Assembly: GCA_963797765.1 (NCBI GenBank)
Contig: CAWCQU010000003.1
Coordinates: forward strand, 620,001 to 684,000
Origin: JBGPTK01 sp963797765
GTDB taxonomy: Bacteria; Acidobacteriota; Terriglobia; Acidiferrales; UBA7541
Length of the DNA stretch: 64,000 nucleotides
Direction of reading: 5' to 3'
Shown here: one piece after another, positions 1 to 9,653 of the stretch
Numbering within the stretch: the stretch's first letter is position 1
Layout: each line of letters begins with the position of its first letter
Notes under the pieces: model-generated
The model's input: the letters and a program-made list of their open reading frames with translations, nothing else
Told to the model about the DNA's origin: nothing
The model's database searches: none
Position numbers and translations under genes: made by a program

Positions 1-688
1 CGGCTTGAGGAAACTGATTGGCTTGCGGCAGCAATTGCTGCATGGCCATGCGAGTGTACGTTTTATTGAGCACCGCCCAGATCATGCCTTGGCCGTTCGC
101 TTCGCTGATCAATGGAAACAGCGAATCATTGTGTAGCAGGCTTTCCGCCGCCCCGAAATGGACATCGATCATTTTCTCCAGCCCGCTGCGCATTCCGAAC
201 GCCGCAGTGCTGGAATCGACAAAGAAAAAGAAAATATCACTCGCGCCGGAGCCGCTGCCAAACGCATACAACTTAAAACCATGCACTTCATGGAACGGCA
301 GCTTCTGCTGTTTGAAGCGGTCCTCGGTGGTGCTCGGATCGAACTGGCCCAACGCGACGCCGAGAATTTGTTCCCCGGTGTCCTTGGTGGCGCTCAGGGA
401 GCCCCAGGCAAGTTCATCCACTTGCGAGTTCGGATCAATTCCGGCCGATGTCAAAAACTGTTCGAACTGGTGAAAACGGGCCGGCAGCATCTGATCGCGG
501 AGCTGACCGAACCAGGGGAGCTTGCGAGCCGATTTCAAATCGGCGTAAGCGAATTCGCCGGTTTCTTTCGGAAACATGGCGATCACGGATGGGCTGAGCG
601 TGGCCGCGGCTGTGGGTTGTGGAAAGAGTGAGCCGATTAACAAGAACGCGCAAGCTGCTAGAAGGGCAATGCTGATTTGTTTCTTCAC
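1..688 (-). CDS. Exported protein of unknown function (3' end outside window)
   Basis: I do not recognise the family. A GTG start at 688 follows an AGGAG ribosome site eight bases upstream, and 229 codons are open to the window edge. The N-terminus is a clear signal peptide: two lysines, a hydrophobic run ACAFLLIGSLF, then an Ala-rich cleavage region around residue 28. The mature part is soluble-looking, with no further membrane segment and a Phe-rich strand near residue 150. It starts 62 bases after the ftcD stop on the same strand, so it may be the last gene of the hut transcript, although nothing in it suggests histidine metabolism. The reading frame and start are well supported; the function is not. 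Confidence 0.75.
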   Translation of the reverse strand, partial: MKKQISIALLAACAFLLIGSLFPQPTAAATLSPSVIAMFPKETGEFAYADLKSARKLPWFGQLRDQMLPARFHQFEQFLTSAGIDPNSQVDELAWGSLSATKDTGEQILGVALGQFDPSTTEDRFKQQKLPFHEVHGFKLYAFGSGSGASDIFFFFVDSSTAAFGMRSGLEKMIDVHFGAAESLLHNDSLFPLISEANGQGMIWAVLNKTYTRMAMQQLLPQANQFPQA

Positions 689-750
689 AGATTTCACTCC
701 TCGGCCTGCGGGACGCCGGGTTGGATGGGCATTTATCCCGCGGCGGCTTC

Positions 751-2292
751 TTAAATTCTTTTGGCGGCTTCGGGCAATGAACTTTCACTCAGCCGGGATT
801 CGAGCCTGATGGCCCGCGATCGCATCGCGGCTACAAAACTTGAATCTTTGAGCGAGCTTAGATTTATCGACACGTTCTCAAGTGCTCCACGGACGGCTGC
901 GGCGGCCATCAAGCGTCCAACGCGAAGGTCTGACAACATAGACGCGCTCGACATACTCTCCAGTTGCCCCAACTGCTCATAAACTTCCATTGCCTGTTCC
1001 GCAACCTGCATTGGGACTTCGGCCGCTGCCTCCGTGGCCTTTTCGATCGTCGCATCCCGCGCGCGCTTTTCTTCGGGAGTTTCCTGCGGCAATTTGAACG
1101 CTGCCATCACCTGGTTGAACGAGGCGGCGTCGCGATCAATCGCTTTCGTAAGCATCTCGGCAGCGGCCTGAAATTGCCCGAGCGCGGCGCTGAGTGGTTC
1201 CACAAATGCCGCTTGTGACTTCTTCTTGCGCGACAAGCCGGCAACCATCTGCCCAAGGCTGGCGCCCAGAGCGCCAGCCAGCGCTGCAACCGAGCCTCCG
1301 CCGGGCGCGGCCGTTGGAGCCGCCACTGCTTCCAGAAACGGCTGCGCCAGAGGGGCAAGCTTGCCGGAGCTTTCCATCGGGGCGCCGGCAAGCGCCGCCG
1401 AGAGCCGATTCTCCAACACCTGGGCCGGAGAAAAGTTTTCCAGCTGAAGATAAAAATCCGAAGTCATTTCAATCGCGCGTTTGGGAACCAGCCCCACAAT
1501 TTCGCTGCCGGCGATGCTGACGCCAAAACGCTCCGCTTCGCGCTTCACCATTTCGAACACGCGATGAATGGGCGTCTGCTCGAAGTCCGTCAGGTTGATC
1601 GAAACTTGGGCCAGGTGCCGAGCGCGCAAATCCACGCCCATCGCTTTTACGTATCGAAGTCCGCCATTCGAAAAGCGTATCGTTTTGGCGATTCGCTTGG
1701 CAATGTCGAGATCGGGCGTGTTCAGATTAATGTTGTAGGCGATTAAGAATTTTCGTGCGCCCACCACCGTGGCTCCGGCAGTGGGATGCAAGCGCGGGTC
1801 GCCGACATCCGGAGCACGGTCCGGATTCTTCAAGACTTCCTCCCGCACGCCTTCGAATTGCCCTCTTCGGATATTTTCGAGGTTTACGCGCTCCGGCCGT
1901 TGAGCCGCGGCTTCGTAGAAATAAACGGGAATCTGGAATCGCTCCCAGATGGCGCGGCCCGTTTTTTTCGCTAGTGCGACGCAGTCTTCAATGCTCACGC
2001 CTTCAATTGGGATGAAGGGAACCACATCAGTGGCGCCCAGGCGCGGATGCGCACCCGTATGGCGGGTCAGATCGATCAATTCGAGCGCCTTGCCCACTCC
2101 ACGCAACGCCGCTTCCGCAACAGCTTCGGGCTCGCCGGCCAGCGTGACGACGGAGCGATTGTGATCGGCATCGCCTTCGCGATCGAGCACGTAGACTCCC
2201 GGAACCGCACGCATCGCATCGACAATCGCTGCGATTTTCTGCGCGTCCCGGCCTTCAGAGAAATTCGGCACGCATTCGATCAGTCGATTCAT
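751..2292 (-). CDS. ftcD: Bifunctional glutamate formiminotransferase / formiminotetrahydrofolate cyclodeaminase
   Basis: Moves the formimino group of N-formimino-L-glutamate to tetrahydrofolate, then releases ammonia to give 5,10-methenyl-THF; this ends histidine catabolism in the cytoplasm. Of 513 residues, about 1-300 are the transferase, with the conserved start IECVPNFSEGRD and the HTGAHPRLGATD block. Residues from about 315 onward are the helical cyclodeaminase, starting at the Gly-rich APGGGSVAALAGALGA motif. Both activities in one chain is the arrangement best known from vertebrates but also found in some bacteria; others use HutG or HutF. It lies 108 bases downstream of hutI on the same strand, fitting a hutU-hutI-ftcD operon. 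The frame is intact. Confidence 0.95.
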   Translation of the reverse strand: MNRLIECVPNFSEGRDAQKIAAIVDAMRAVPGVYVLDREGDADHNRSVVTLAGEPEAVAEAALRGVGKALELIDLTRHTGAHPRLGATDVVPFIPIEGVSIEDCVALAKKTGRAIWERFQIPVYFYEAAAQRPERVNLENIRRGQFEGVREEVLKNPDRAPDVGDPRLHPTAGATVVGARKFLIAYNINLNTPDLDIAKRIAKTIRFSNGGLRYVKAMGVDLRARHLAQVSINLTDFEQTPIHRVFEMVKREAERFGVSIAGSEIVGLVPKRAIEMTSDFYLQLENFSPAQVLENRLSAALAGAPMESSGKLAPLAQPFLEAVAAPTAAPGGGSVAALAGALGASLGQMVAGLSRKKKSQAAFVEPLSAALGQFQAAAEMLTKAIDRDAASFNQVMAAFKLPQETPEEKRARDATIEKATEAAAEVPMQVAEQAMEVYEQLGQLESMSSASMLSDLRVGRLMAAAAVRGALENVSINLSSLKDSSFVAAMRSRAIRLESRLSESSLPEAAKRI

Positions 2293-2400
2293 GAAAGTTT
2301 CATCGGCAGTTTTTTCCGAGCTCGCAACTTAAGCATACTGAGACGGAAGGTCAGCAGGGAAAGTGCAGTCCGCCACTTCAAAACTGAGCCAGCGAGTACT

Positions 2401-3661
2401 TTATGCCTTCGATCGCGGGAAAATGATTTGACCGCGTTTCATCGTCAGCACGCAGTGATTCACTCCAAAATAATACGGGATTTCGCGATAGTCGGCCAGA
2501 TCGAACACTGCAAGGTCCGCGTATTTGCCAACCTCGAGCGATCCAATTCGATCATGTCTGCGCAACGCGTACGCGCCATTGATTGTTGCGGCGGCGATGG
2601 CTTCGGCGGGCGAGAGGCGCATTTGGGTGCACGCCAGGGACAGGATCATCTGCATATTCAGCGTGGGACTGGTGCCCGGATTGTAGTCAGTCGCCAGCGC
2701 CACAATCGCACCGGCCTGGATGAGTTTCCGGGCGGGGGCATAGTGTGAAAGTCCGAGGTGAAAGCAGCATCCCGGCAGCAGTGTGCACGAAACGTCTGAC
2801 GCTGCGAGTGCGCGAATGTCACTGGCATTTATTTTTTCCAAATGATCGGCGCTGGCGGCGTGCAATTGGACGGCAAGCTGAGCAGCGCCGGTCTGCGAAA
2901 GCTGCTCCGCGTGAAGCCGCAACTGCATTCCGCAGGCTCGCGCTGCCGTCAATATGCTACGAGATTGCTCGACGCTGAATGCGCCGCGGTCACAATACAC
3001 GTCGCAAAATTCGGCCAAGCCAGCGAGTGCGACACGAGGGATCCAACGGCGGACGAGCAGATCCACGTACGCATCGGGACGTCGACGAAATTCCGGAGGC
3101 GTGACGTGCGCTCCAAGAAACGTCGAAACCACGTCAAGCGGATGCTGCTGGTTCAGAGCCCGCTGCAGCCGGAGGATTTTCATCTCGCTGGCAAAATTGA
3201 GACCGTAGCCACTTTTTGCCTCGACCGTGGTGGTCCCGTGCGCGGCAAAATCATCGAGATGGGCCAGCGCCGCCTCTTTTAATTTCGAGACTGGCGCACG
3301 CCGCAAGCCCCTGACCGATGAAAGGATTCCTCCGCCCGCCCGGGCGATTTGCTGGTATGTAGCGCCACCGATTCGCTGCTCGTACTCACGCGGCGCGGCT
3401 AGCGGGGAAAACAAGATGAGTGTGGGAATCCACAAACCCAGGAAGGACCACGCCACCCTTCAAATCTAAATGCTTCGCTTTCAGCGCTGCAGGATGATGT
3501 GCAATTTCCCGGCGTGGCCCTACCGCAATGATCTGTTCGCCGGAAATCAGCAATGCACCATCGCGAATGATGTCGAGCTGTCCAAGCGTGCGGCCGCGTC
3601 GCGGCGCATTTCCGGCCATCGTAATCAGTTCCGAACAGCCGGTAATCAGCCAGGTCGCCAA
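2401..3661 (-). CDS. hutI: Imidazolonepropionase (apparent +1 frameshift)
   Basis: Hydrolyses 4-imidazolone-5-propanoate to N-formimino-L-glutamate, between HutU and FTCD; a cytoplasmic metal-dependent amidohydrolase. The N-terminal 91 residues (TTG start at 3661, GGAG upstream) carry the metal-binding PGFVDSHTHLVF motif and then stop at 3386. The rest continues one frame over with REYEQRIGGATYQQIA, HAEQL, the ATDYNPGTSPT loop and a normal C-terminus ending at 2401. Removing one base between about 3388 and 3405, for example one C of a CCCC run, rejoins the frames into a normal-length protein of about 418 residues. With no other damage, a sequencing indel is more likely than loss of function, but a real mutation cannot be excluded. 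Confidence 0.9.
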
Positions 3662-3699
3662 TCTATTTACTCCGTGTGCGTGATGCTAACGGTACTGAA

Positions 3700-3848
3700 A
3701 ACGGCAATGAACCGCAACTTGGTTGCGTCAACCTCGTGGATTGCACTTGGACTGCGCGATCCTACCGAAGGGAGAGCTCTTTATGGGAATGGCTTATGTC
3801 TTGGCCAACGGTGTACTGGTGATTGAAGAAAGCAAGATGTGGAAGTAA
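3700..3848 (+). pseudogene. Possible C-terminal relic of a D-aminoacylase-like amidohydrolase
   Basis: On the strand opposite the hut genes, in the 228-base gap between hutI and hutU, codons 3783-3848 read MGMAYVLANGVLVIEESK and stop at TAA. This resembles the usual C-terminal strand of N-acyl-D-amino-acid deacylases and dihydroorotase-like amidohydrolases (pattern G-[IM]-x-Y-V-[LI]-V-N-G). A short DPTEGRALY stretch just upstream, in another frame, could be a preceding piece. Nothing further upstream is recognisable, so if real it is a degraded remnant. The match is short and weak. Confidence 0.22.
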
Positions 3849-3889
3849 AACCCGTGCGCCTTTTTCTCTGCGCAATTTCGAAGTTGAAC

Positions 3890-5566
3890 TCACTGCATTG
3901 GAATCTTGATTTCGTGTTGGTGCGCGAACTCCGCAGCTTCGCCGTATCCGGCATCCACATGGCGCGCGACGCCGATCCCCGGATCATTCGTCAGAACGCG
4001 CTCGATTCGCTCAGCCATTTCTTTGGTTCCGTCCGCCACGGTCACTTGTCCGGCGTGCAACGAATAGCCAATTCCCACGCCGCCTCCATTGTGAATAGAA
4101 ACCCAGCTTGCGCCGCTCGCGGTATTCAACAGCGCATTCAGCAACGGCCAATCCGCCACCGCATCCGATCCGTCCTTCATTTTCTCAGTCTCGCGGAACG
4201 GCGAGGCCACTGAGCCGCAATCCAGGTGATCCCTGCCGATTACGATCGGAGCTTTCAACTCGCCCTTGGCCACCAGATCGTTCAACGCCAAACCGAATTT
4301 GTCCCGCTCTCCATAGCCCAGCCAGCAAATCCGCGATGGCAATCCCTGGAATTGCACGCGCTTGCGCGCCAGCTCAATCCAACGCGTCAGCGTTTTGTCG
4401 TGAGGAAACATTTGCAGCACCAAGTCATCCGTGCGTGCAATATCCGACGGCTCGCCCGACAGGGCCGCCCATCGAAACGGCCCGCGGCCTTCGCAAAACA
4501 GCGGCCGAATATAGGCCGGCACAAATCCCGGAAAATCGTAGGCGTTTTTCACGCCCTGCTCGAACGCCATGGTGCGGATGTTATTGCCGTAATCAAACGT
4601 GACCGCACCCATTTTTTGCAGGGCTAGCATTCCTTCCACATGGCGCGCCATCGATTCCATCGAGCGCTTGCGATACGCCGCTGGATCGGTGCCGCGCAAC
4701 TCGTTGGCTGCTTGCAACGAAATACCGTGGGGAACATATCCTCCGACGGGATCGTGCGCGCTGGTTTGGTCGGTCAGTAAATCGGGAACAACGCCGCGGA
4801 TGGCGAGTTCCGGAATCAGATCCGCGCAATTGCCGACCAAGCCGACGGAAGTGGCTTCGCGCTTGCGCACCGCGTTTTTCAGGATGCGCAAAGCTTCATC
4901 GAGATTGTTCACCATCACGTCGCAATAGCCGGTCTTCACGCGCCGCTTGATTCGCTCGGGATCCACGTCGATTCCCAGAAACGCCGCGCCATTCAGTGTC
5001 GCTGCCAGCGGCTGAGCGCCACCCATTCCGCCCATACCGCCGCTCACCACCAGCTTTCCGGAAAGATCTCCGCCAAAATGTTTTCGCGCCGCCGCCGCAA
5101 ACGTCTCATACGTTCCCTGCAAAATTCCTTGTGAGCCGATGTAAATCCAGCTTCCCGCTGTCATCTGGCCGTACATCATCAGTCCGGCGCGATCGAGTGC
5201 GTCAAAATGATCCCAGTCGCTCCAATGTCCCACCAAATTCGAGTTTGCGATCAGCACACGCGGAGCATACGAATGCGTCCGGAAAATACCGACCGGCTTT
5301 CCCGATTGTACGAGCAGCGTTTCATCGTTCGCCAGGCTGCGAAGAGAAGCGACGATGGCGTGGAAACATTCCCAATTTCGCGCTGCCTTGCCGCGGCCGC
5401 CATACACAATCAATTCGTCCGGTTTCTCGGCCACTTCGGGATCGAGATTGTTCATCAACATCCGCAACGCCGCTTCTTGTTGCCAGCTCTTGCAAGAAAT
5501 CGTTGTCCCGCGCGGCGCGCGCACCTGTGGAACCGCCGCGAGATTCTCCGTGGCAAGCTTTGTCAT
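3890..5566 (-). CDS. hutU: Urocanate hydratase (urocanase)
   Basis: Converts urocanate to 4-imidazolone-5-propanoate using tightly bound NAD+ as an electrophile. The 558-residue length is typical. Visible are the NAD-binding glycine cluster SGGMGGMGGAQP near residue 180, the YGGRGKAARN segment near the N-terminus, the catalytic-cysteine region SRICWLGYGERDKFG near residue 410, and the C-terminal HNGGGVGIGYS motif. I chose ATG 5566 because GGGAG lies seven bases upstream; the frame is open two codons further to a TTG at 5572. It is the first hut gene here: hutH is absent and the next gene upstream (5793) diverges. The 226-base gap to that gene should hold both promoters. Confidence 0.97.
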   Translation of the reverse strand: MTKLATENLAAVPQVRAPRGTTISCKSWQQEAALRMLMNNLDPEVAEKPDELIVYGGRGKAARNWECFHAIVASLRSLANDETLLVQSGKPVGIFRTHSYAPRVLIANSNLVGHWSDWDHFDALDRAGLMMYGQMTAGSWIYIGSQGILQGTYETFAAAARKHFGGDLSGKLVVSGGMGGMGGAQPLAATLNGAAFLGIDVDPERIKRRVKTGYCDVMVNNLDEALRILKNAVRKREATSVGLVGNCADLIPELAIRGVVPDLLTDQTSAHDPVGGYVPHGISLQAANELRGTDPAAYRKRSMESMARHVEGMLALQKMGAVTFDYGNNIRTMAFEQGVKNAYDFPGFVPAYIRPLFCEGRGPFRWAALSGEPSDIARTDDLVLQMFPHDKTLTRWIELARKRVQFQGLPSRICWLGYGERDKFGLALNDLVAKGELKAPIVIGRDHLDCGSVASPFRETEKMKDGSDAVADWPLLNALLNTASGASWVSIHNGGGVGIGYSLHAGQVTVADGTKEMAERIERVLTNDPGIGVARHVDAGYGEAAEFAHQHEIKIPMQ

Positions 5567-5792
5567 CAGCAATCACTCCCGAATCATCTTAGCTCACGGC
5601 CTGCCGCTTTTGTAGAGGCGGAGTACATTCCTGCTCGATTTCGTCAATGTATACGAGACTAGCGTTCGTAGTCGGCAAGCGTCTGGACTGAAACGCTTCG
5701 TTAGATTGATCCACCTGTAATCACCCGGCGACGGCGTCATGCCAGTCTCATTGCCAGTAGGAGCAGCGATGCGCTACATTGGCCGGTAGCCA

Positions 5793-7604
5793 ATGTCATA
5801 TCCCACGCTGCCGCAGGCATTCCTAGAAGCAATCGACCGCCTTTCCAGCCCTCGTGCCGCGCTGCGAAAAGTGGGCGGCCAGTGGGAGCCGGTCTCCTCA
5901 TTTGAATTTCTGCATCGTACGGCTGGCCTTTCGCACGCGCTGCATCTGCTTGGAATCAACCCTGGAGATCGCGTCGGTCTGATTTCCGCAAACCGCCCTG
6001 AATGGCACATCTGTGATTTCGCGATTCTTGGTTTGGGCGCGGTGAGTGTTCCGGTTTATTTTCGCGAATCGGCTGACCGGCTCATTTACGTCCTCAATGA
6101 TTCTGGTGCGCGAGTGGCGATTGCGACCGGTCCGGAACAGGCGCGACTTTTGCTGAGTTGCCGCGAGCGCTTGCCGGTTTTGGAGCAAATCATTGTTGCG
6201 GACGCGGCCGAAGAGCGTGGCAAAGATTTGCTGCGTTACGAAACACTCATCGCCTCTTCCGGCGAGGCGGAAATCGCCGAGTACCGCCGCCGTGCCGCCG
6301 AGGTTACTCTCGATCAGCTTGCCACGATTATTTACACTTCCGGAACAACCGGCGAACCGAAAGGTGTGATGCTCACGCACCTCAATCTGAGTTCCAACGT
6401 GTTTGACAGCATCAAGAGGTCGACCTGGGGTCCGGCCGATACTGGGCTTTCCTTCCTCCCGCTTTCGCATGTTTATGAGCGGATCGTCGATTACAACTAT
6501 CTGTTCCGTGGAACTTGCATCGCGTATCTTGAAAGAATCGAAGATGTGCAACACGCGCTTCTGGAAGTACGTCCCACTTTGATCGCCTCTGTGCCGAGGC
6601 TCTTTGAGAAGACCTACACGAACGTAATGGAAAAGGGACACAAGACGGCCGGGCTGAAACGGCGGCTGTTTGACTGGGCTTTGGATGTAGCGGATCGAGC
6701 TGTTCCCTGGCGCGCTTACGGAAAGCCTGCAAAGCTGGGATTGAAGATTTCCTGGAGGGTGGCGGATTGGCTGCTCTTCTCCAAGATTCGGAACGGGCTC
6801 GGTGGACGGCTGCGTGAAATCAGCTCAGGCGGCGCTCCGCTCGAGCCCGAATTGGCGGAATTCTTTTGGTCGGTCGGGCTACCCATCTTTCAGGGCTATG
6901 GGCTCACCGAGACGTCGCCGATCGTATCCACAAACGCGCCAGGCGCGAATAAGGTCGGCACAGTGGGAAGACCGATCGAAAACGTCGAAGTGCGGATCGC
7001 CGACGATGGAGAAATCCTGGTTCGCGGGCCTTGCGTGATGCGCGGGTACTACCAAAAACCGGACGATACACGCGCGGTGCTTTCCGCGGATGGCTGGCTA
7101 AGCACCGGCGACATCGGCCGCCTGGATGCCGATGGATATTTGCTCGTCACCGACCGCAAAAAAGAGATGTTAAAAACTGCCGGAGGTAAGCTGATCGCGC
7201 CGCAGCCGATCGAGAACAGGCTGAAGTCGAGCCCGTACATCTTGAATTGTGCGATTGTGGGCGATAGGCAAAAGTTCATCTCGGCGTTGATCGTTCCAAA
7301 TTTTCCGAACGTCGAGGCTAAGGCGCGAGAAGCCGGCATAACCTTTGCTTCGAATTCGGAACTCGTCGCGCATCCCTGGGTGCGAGAATTGATCCAGACC
7401 GAGGTTACACGAATGTGCGCTGACCTTGCGCAGTACGAAAGGCCTAAGCGATTTGCGCTGCTGGAAAAGGATTTCACGACCGCGGCCGGCGAACTTACGT
7501 ATACGCTAAAGCTGAAGCGGCGGGTCATCGAGCATCACTACCATTCCGTGATCGAACAGCTCTACGCTGACGTCGAAGAACCTCGCCCTCATCACCACGC
7601 TTAA
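5793..7604 (+). CDS. Long-chain acyl-CoA synthetase (AMP-forming)
   Basis: Activates a carboxylic acid, most likely a long-chain fatty acid, through an acyl-adenylate to the CoA thioester. The 603-residue protein has the adenylate-forming P-loop TIIYTSGTTGEPKGVM (about residues 180-195), the A5 motif QGYGLTETSPI, the hinge STGDIGRLDADGYLLVTDRKKE and the A10 region with GGKLIAPQPIEN. The large, soluble, FadD15-like form is common in Acidobacteria and Actinobacteria. No signal peptide is visible. It diverges from hutU and is followed 110 bases later by thiG, with which it shares no obvious pathway. Chain-length preference cannot be read from the sequence. Confidence 0.92.
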   Translation: MSYPTLPQAFLEAIDRLSSPRAALRKVGGQWEPVSSFEFLHRTAGLSHALHLLGINPGDRVGLISANRPEWHICDFAILGLGAVSVPVYFRESADRLIYVLNDSGARVAIATGPEQARLLLSCRERLPVLEQIIVADAAEERGKDLLRYETLIASSGEAEIAEYRRRAAEVTLDQLATIIYTSGTTGEPKGVMLTHLNLSSNVFDSIKRSTWGPADTGLSFLPLSHVYERIVDYNYLFRGTCIAYLERIEDVQHALLEVRPTLIASVPRLFEKTYTNVMEKGHKTAGLKRRLFDWALDVADRAVPWRAYGKPAKLGLKISWRVADWLLFSKIRNGLGGRLREISSGGAPLEPELAEFFWSVGLPIFQGYGLTETSPIVSTNAPGANKVGTVGRPIENVEVRIADDGEILVRGPCVMRGYYQKPDDTRAVLSADGWLSTGDIGRLDADGYLLVTDRKKEMLKTAGGKLIAPQPIENRLKSSPYILNCAIVGDRQKFISALIVPNFPNVEAKAREAGITFASNSELVAHPWVRELIQTEVTRMCADLAQYERPKRFALLEKDFTTAAGELTYTLKLKRRVIEHHYHSVIEQLYADVEEPRPHHHA

Positions 7605-7714
7605 TCCGAAAGAAGCTCTTGTGTATTCCCCGCGCGCTGATCCAGCTTTGAGCCACAATCCCGGATTTGGTTTGTCACAGACGGCGAGTTAGAATGCACG
7701 AAGGAGAAATCGTG

Positions 7715-8491
7715 ATGGCGGATCAATTGGTGATTGCCGGGCGTGCATTCAACTCGCGGCTGATCGTGGGAACGGGAAAGTACCGTAGCTTCCAGGAAAT
7801 GGTGCGGGCGCATGAAGCCTCCGGAGCGGACATGGTTACCGTAGCAGTTCGGAGGGTGAATCTTACGGACCGCTCCAAGGAATCGTTGCTCGATTACATC
7901 GATCGACAGAAATTCTTCATTTTGCCGAACACAGCCGGTTGTTACTCGGCGGACGAAGCCATTCGTACCGCGCGTTTGGGCCGGGAGGTTGGCCTTTCGG
8001 AGTGGGTGAAGCTGGAGGTGATCGGCGACGAGCAAACACTATTTCCTGAAACCGAAGAATTGGTCAAGGCCACCAAGATTTTGGTGAAGGAGGGCTTTAT
8101 TGTCCTGCCTTACACCAACGACGATCTGATCGTCGCGCGCAAACTGGTGGACTCCGGCGCTTCAGCCGTGATGCCCCTGGGCGCGCCAATTGGCTCCGGG
8201 ATGGGAATTCAGAATCACGCGAATCTGCGAATCTTGCGCGAACGGATTACGGAAGTTCCGTTGATCGTGGATGCAGGTGTTGGTACTGCGTCCGATGCCG
8301 CCGTGGCGATGGAACTGGGCGCCGACGGTGTATTGATGAATACTGCGATTGCCGCAGCAGAAGATACTGTCTTAATGGCGGAAGCGATGCGCGCCGCCGT
8401 CGATGCCGGGCGAAAAGCGTTCCTCGCCGGACGAATCCCACGGAAACTCTACGCAACAGCCTCAAGCCCATTGACTGGCGTCATTCGCTAG
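7715..8491 (+). CDS. thiG: Thiazole synthase
   Basis: Condenses 1-deoxy-D-xylulose 5-phosphate, dehydroglycine and the ThiS-thiocarboxylate sulfur into the thiazole phosphate of thiamin. The TIM-barrel protein has the start LVIAGRAFNSRLIVGTGKY, the Schiff-base lysine in the EWVKLEVIGDE segment, and the phosphate-binding GVGTASDAAVAMELGADGVL loop. An upstream in-frame ATG at 7667 exists, but I chose 7715 because AAGGAG lies nine bases before it and MADQL matches usual ThiG N-termini; this gives 258 residues. thiS, thiH/thiO and thiF are not in the window, so thiG stands alone here. Confidence 0.95.
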   Translation: MADQLVIAGRAFNSRLIVGTGKYRSFQEMVRAHEASGADMVTVAVRRVNLTDRSKESLLDYIDRQKFFILPNTAGCYSADEAIRTARLGREVGLSEWVKLEVIGDEQTLFPETEELVKATKILVKEGFIVLPYTNDDLIVARKLVDSGASAVMPLGAPIGSGMGIQNHANLRILRERITEVPLIVDAGVGTASDAAVAMELGADGVLMNTAIAAAEDTVLMAEAMRAAVDAGRKAFLAGRIPRKLYATASSPLTGVIR

Positions 8492-8591
8492 ACGCATTGC
8501 TTGGATACTTCGTGGATAGGATTCGAATAGCGAACGGGTTCGAGCACGCTGCGGCTAAACGATTTCTTGTGTGAGCAGGAGATGCACCAAT

Positions 8592-9566
8592 TTACCGGAA
8601 TAAGGAATGCCATAGGATGTCCACTCCCGCGTGGACCAGGCAAGAAGCAAAGATCGATCCGGTCTTCAGCCAAGCCCGGCCGTAAAAAACCCCTGCGATC
8701 GTTGCAAGGATCACATAGCGCCAATTCGGAAATGGACCGTTGTTGATATGGGACAAGCCAAAAATCCCGGCGGCAATAAACAATGCGGCATATCGGCTGT
8801 TAAAACTTCTCGCCAGAAGATTTTGGATCAATCCGCGAAATAGGAATTCTTCGGGCCACGCGGTGAATACCAGGATTCCCAGCCCAAACAGCGGCAGCGA
8901 TCGGAGCCGCGCCCAGGATGGATCGAAGTGGATGAATCCCATGGCTTCGCCCAGTGGAATTGCGATCAGCGCAAAGACACAGAAATTGAAGACCACCTCG
9001 AATGCGAAGCCTCGTCCCCACTCGATGGAATAACCAGTCCCATCCAGCCGCCTTAAGAATAAGAATGTGGCCACAGCCGCATTCAACGCGAAAAGGATCG
9101 TCAGCGTATGCGCCAGCTCCGGAGGAAAAGGAAAGATGCGATTGAGCAGGCGCAGTTCGACCGGGATCCAAATTGCGATCACAGCCAAGTAATCCAGCCA
9201 AGCGCCGGGCGCTTGCTTACCCGCACTGAAGACCAGTAGCGCGGGAATAAAAAGGTACGCCGCGCCAAATACAGCAGATTTCCAGTCGAAACTGTTCGCA
9301 AACAACGCATAGAGAAGTAGCGCTGCGAGCGGAACGAGCAACGCAAGCCCTGGACCTCGGCGATTGAACCAAGCCAGCAGAGTGTGGCCAAAATCTGCCG
9401 CCGCTGGGAATAACATTCCCGCGAGTAGGATCGCGCTTGCCAGAAGCGCGAACGCAAAGTGCCGGCCGCCGTAGCCGCGCCAGGTGCCGAGAAAGGCACC
9501 GATGAGCAGCAGGGCCGCCCAAACGGCAACCGTGCCCGTAAAATTCAATTTCCAGTTGGCAGGCAT
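8592..9566 (-). CDS. CPBP family intramembrane protease
   Basis: Multi-pass inner-membrane protein of 324 residues, about eight hydrophobic helices, with the CPBP (CAAX protease / bacteriocin-processing, Abi) signature in its last third: EEFLFRG near residue 240 (the conserved EExxxR), FGLSH near 268 and HAGVDILWH near the C-terminus. These Glu and His residues are the proposed catalytic and structural residues of intramembrane glutamic proteases. Substrates of most bacterial CPBP proteins are unknown and nothing nearby identifies one. It is convergent with thiG and diverges from the membrane acyltransferase-like gene at 9654. Confidence 0.88.
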   Translation of the reverse strand: MPANWKLNFTGTVAVWAALLLIGAFLGTWRGYGGRHFAFALLASAILLAGMLFPAAADFGHTLLAWFNRRGPGLALLVPLAALLLYALFANSFDWKSAVFGAAYLFIPALLVFSAGKQAPGAWLDYLAVIAIWIPVELRLLNRIFPFPPELAHTLTILFALNAAVATFLFLRRLDGTGYSIEWGRGFAFEVVFNFCVFALIAIPLGEAMGFIHFDPSWARLRSLPLFGLGILVFTAWPEEFLFRGLIQNLLARSFNSRYAALFIAAGIFGLSHINNGPFPNWRYVILATIAGVFYGRAWLKTGSIFASCLVHAGVDILWHSLFR

Positions 9567-9653
9567 GGCGCGATAGTCTAGCGCAGCGTATTGCTGTTTG
9601 CATGAAATCTGTTAGCGCCTCCAAGACCTAATATCGGGGTGTAGCACTCGAAA

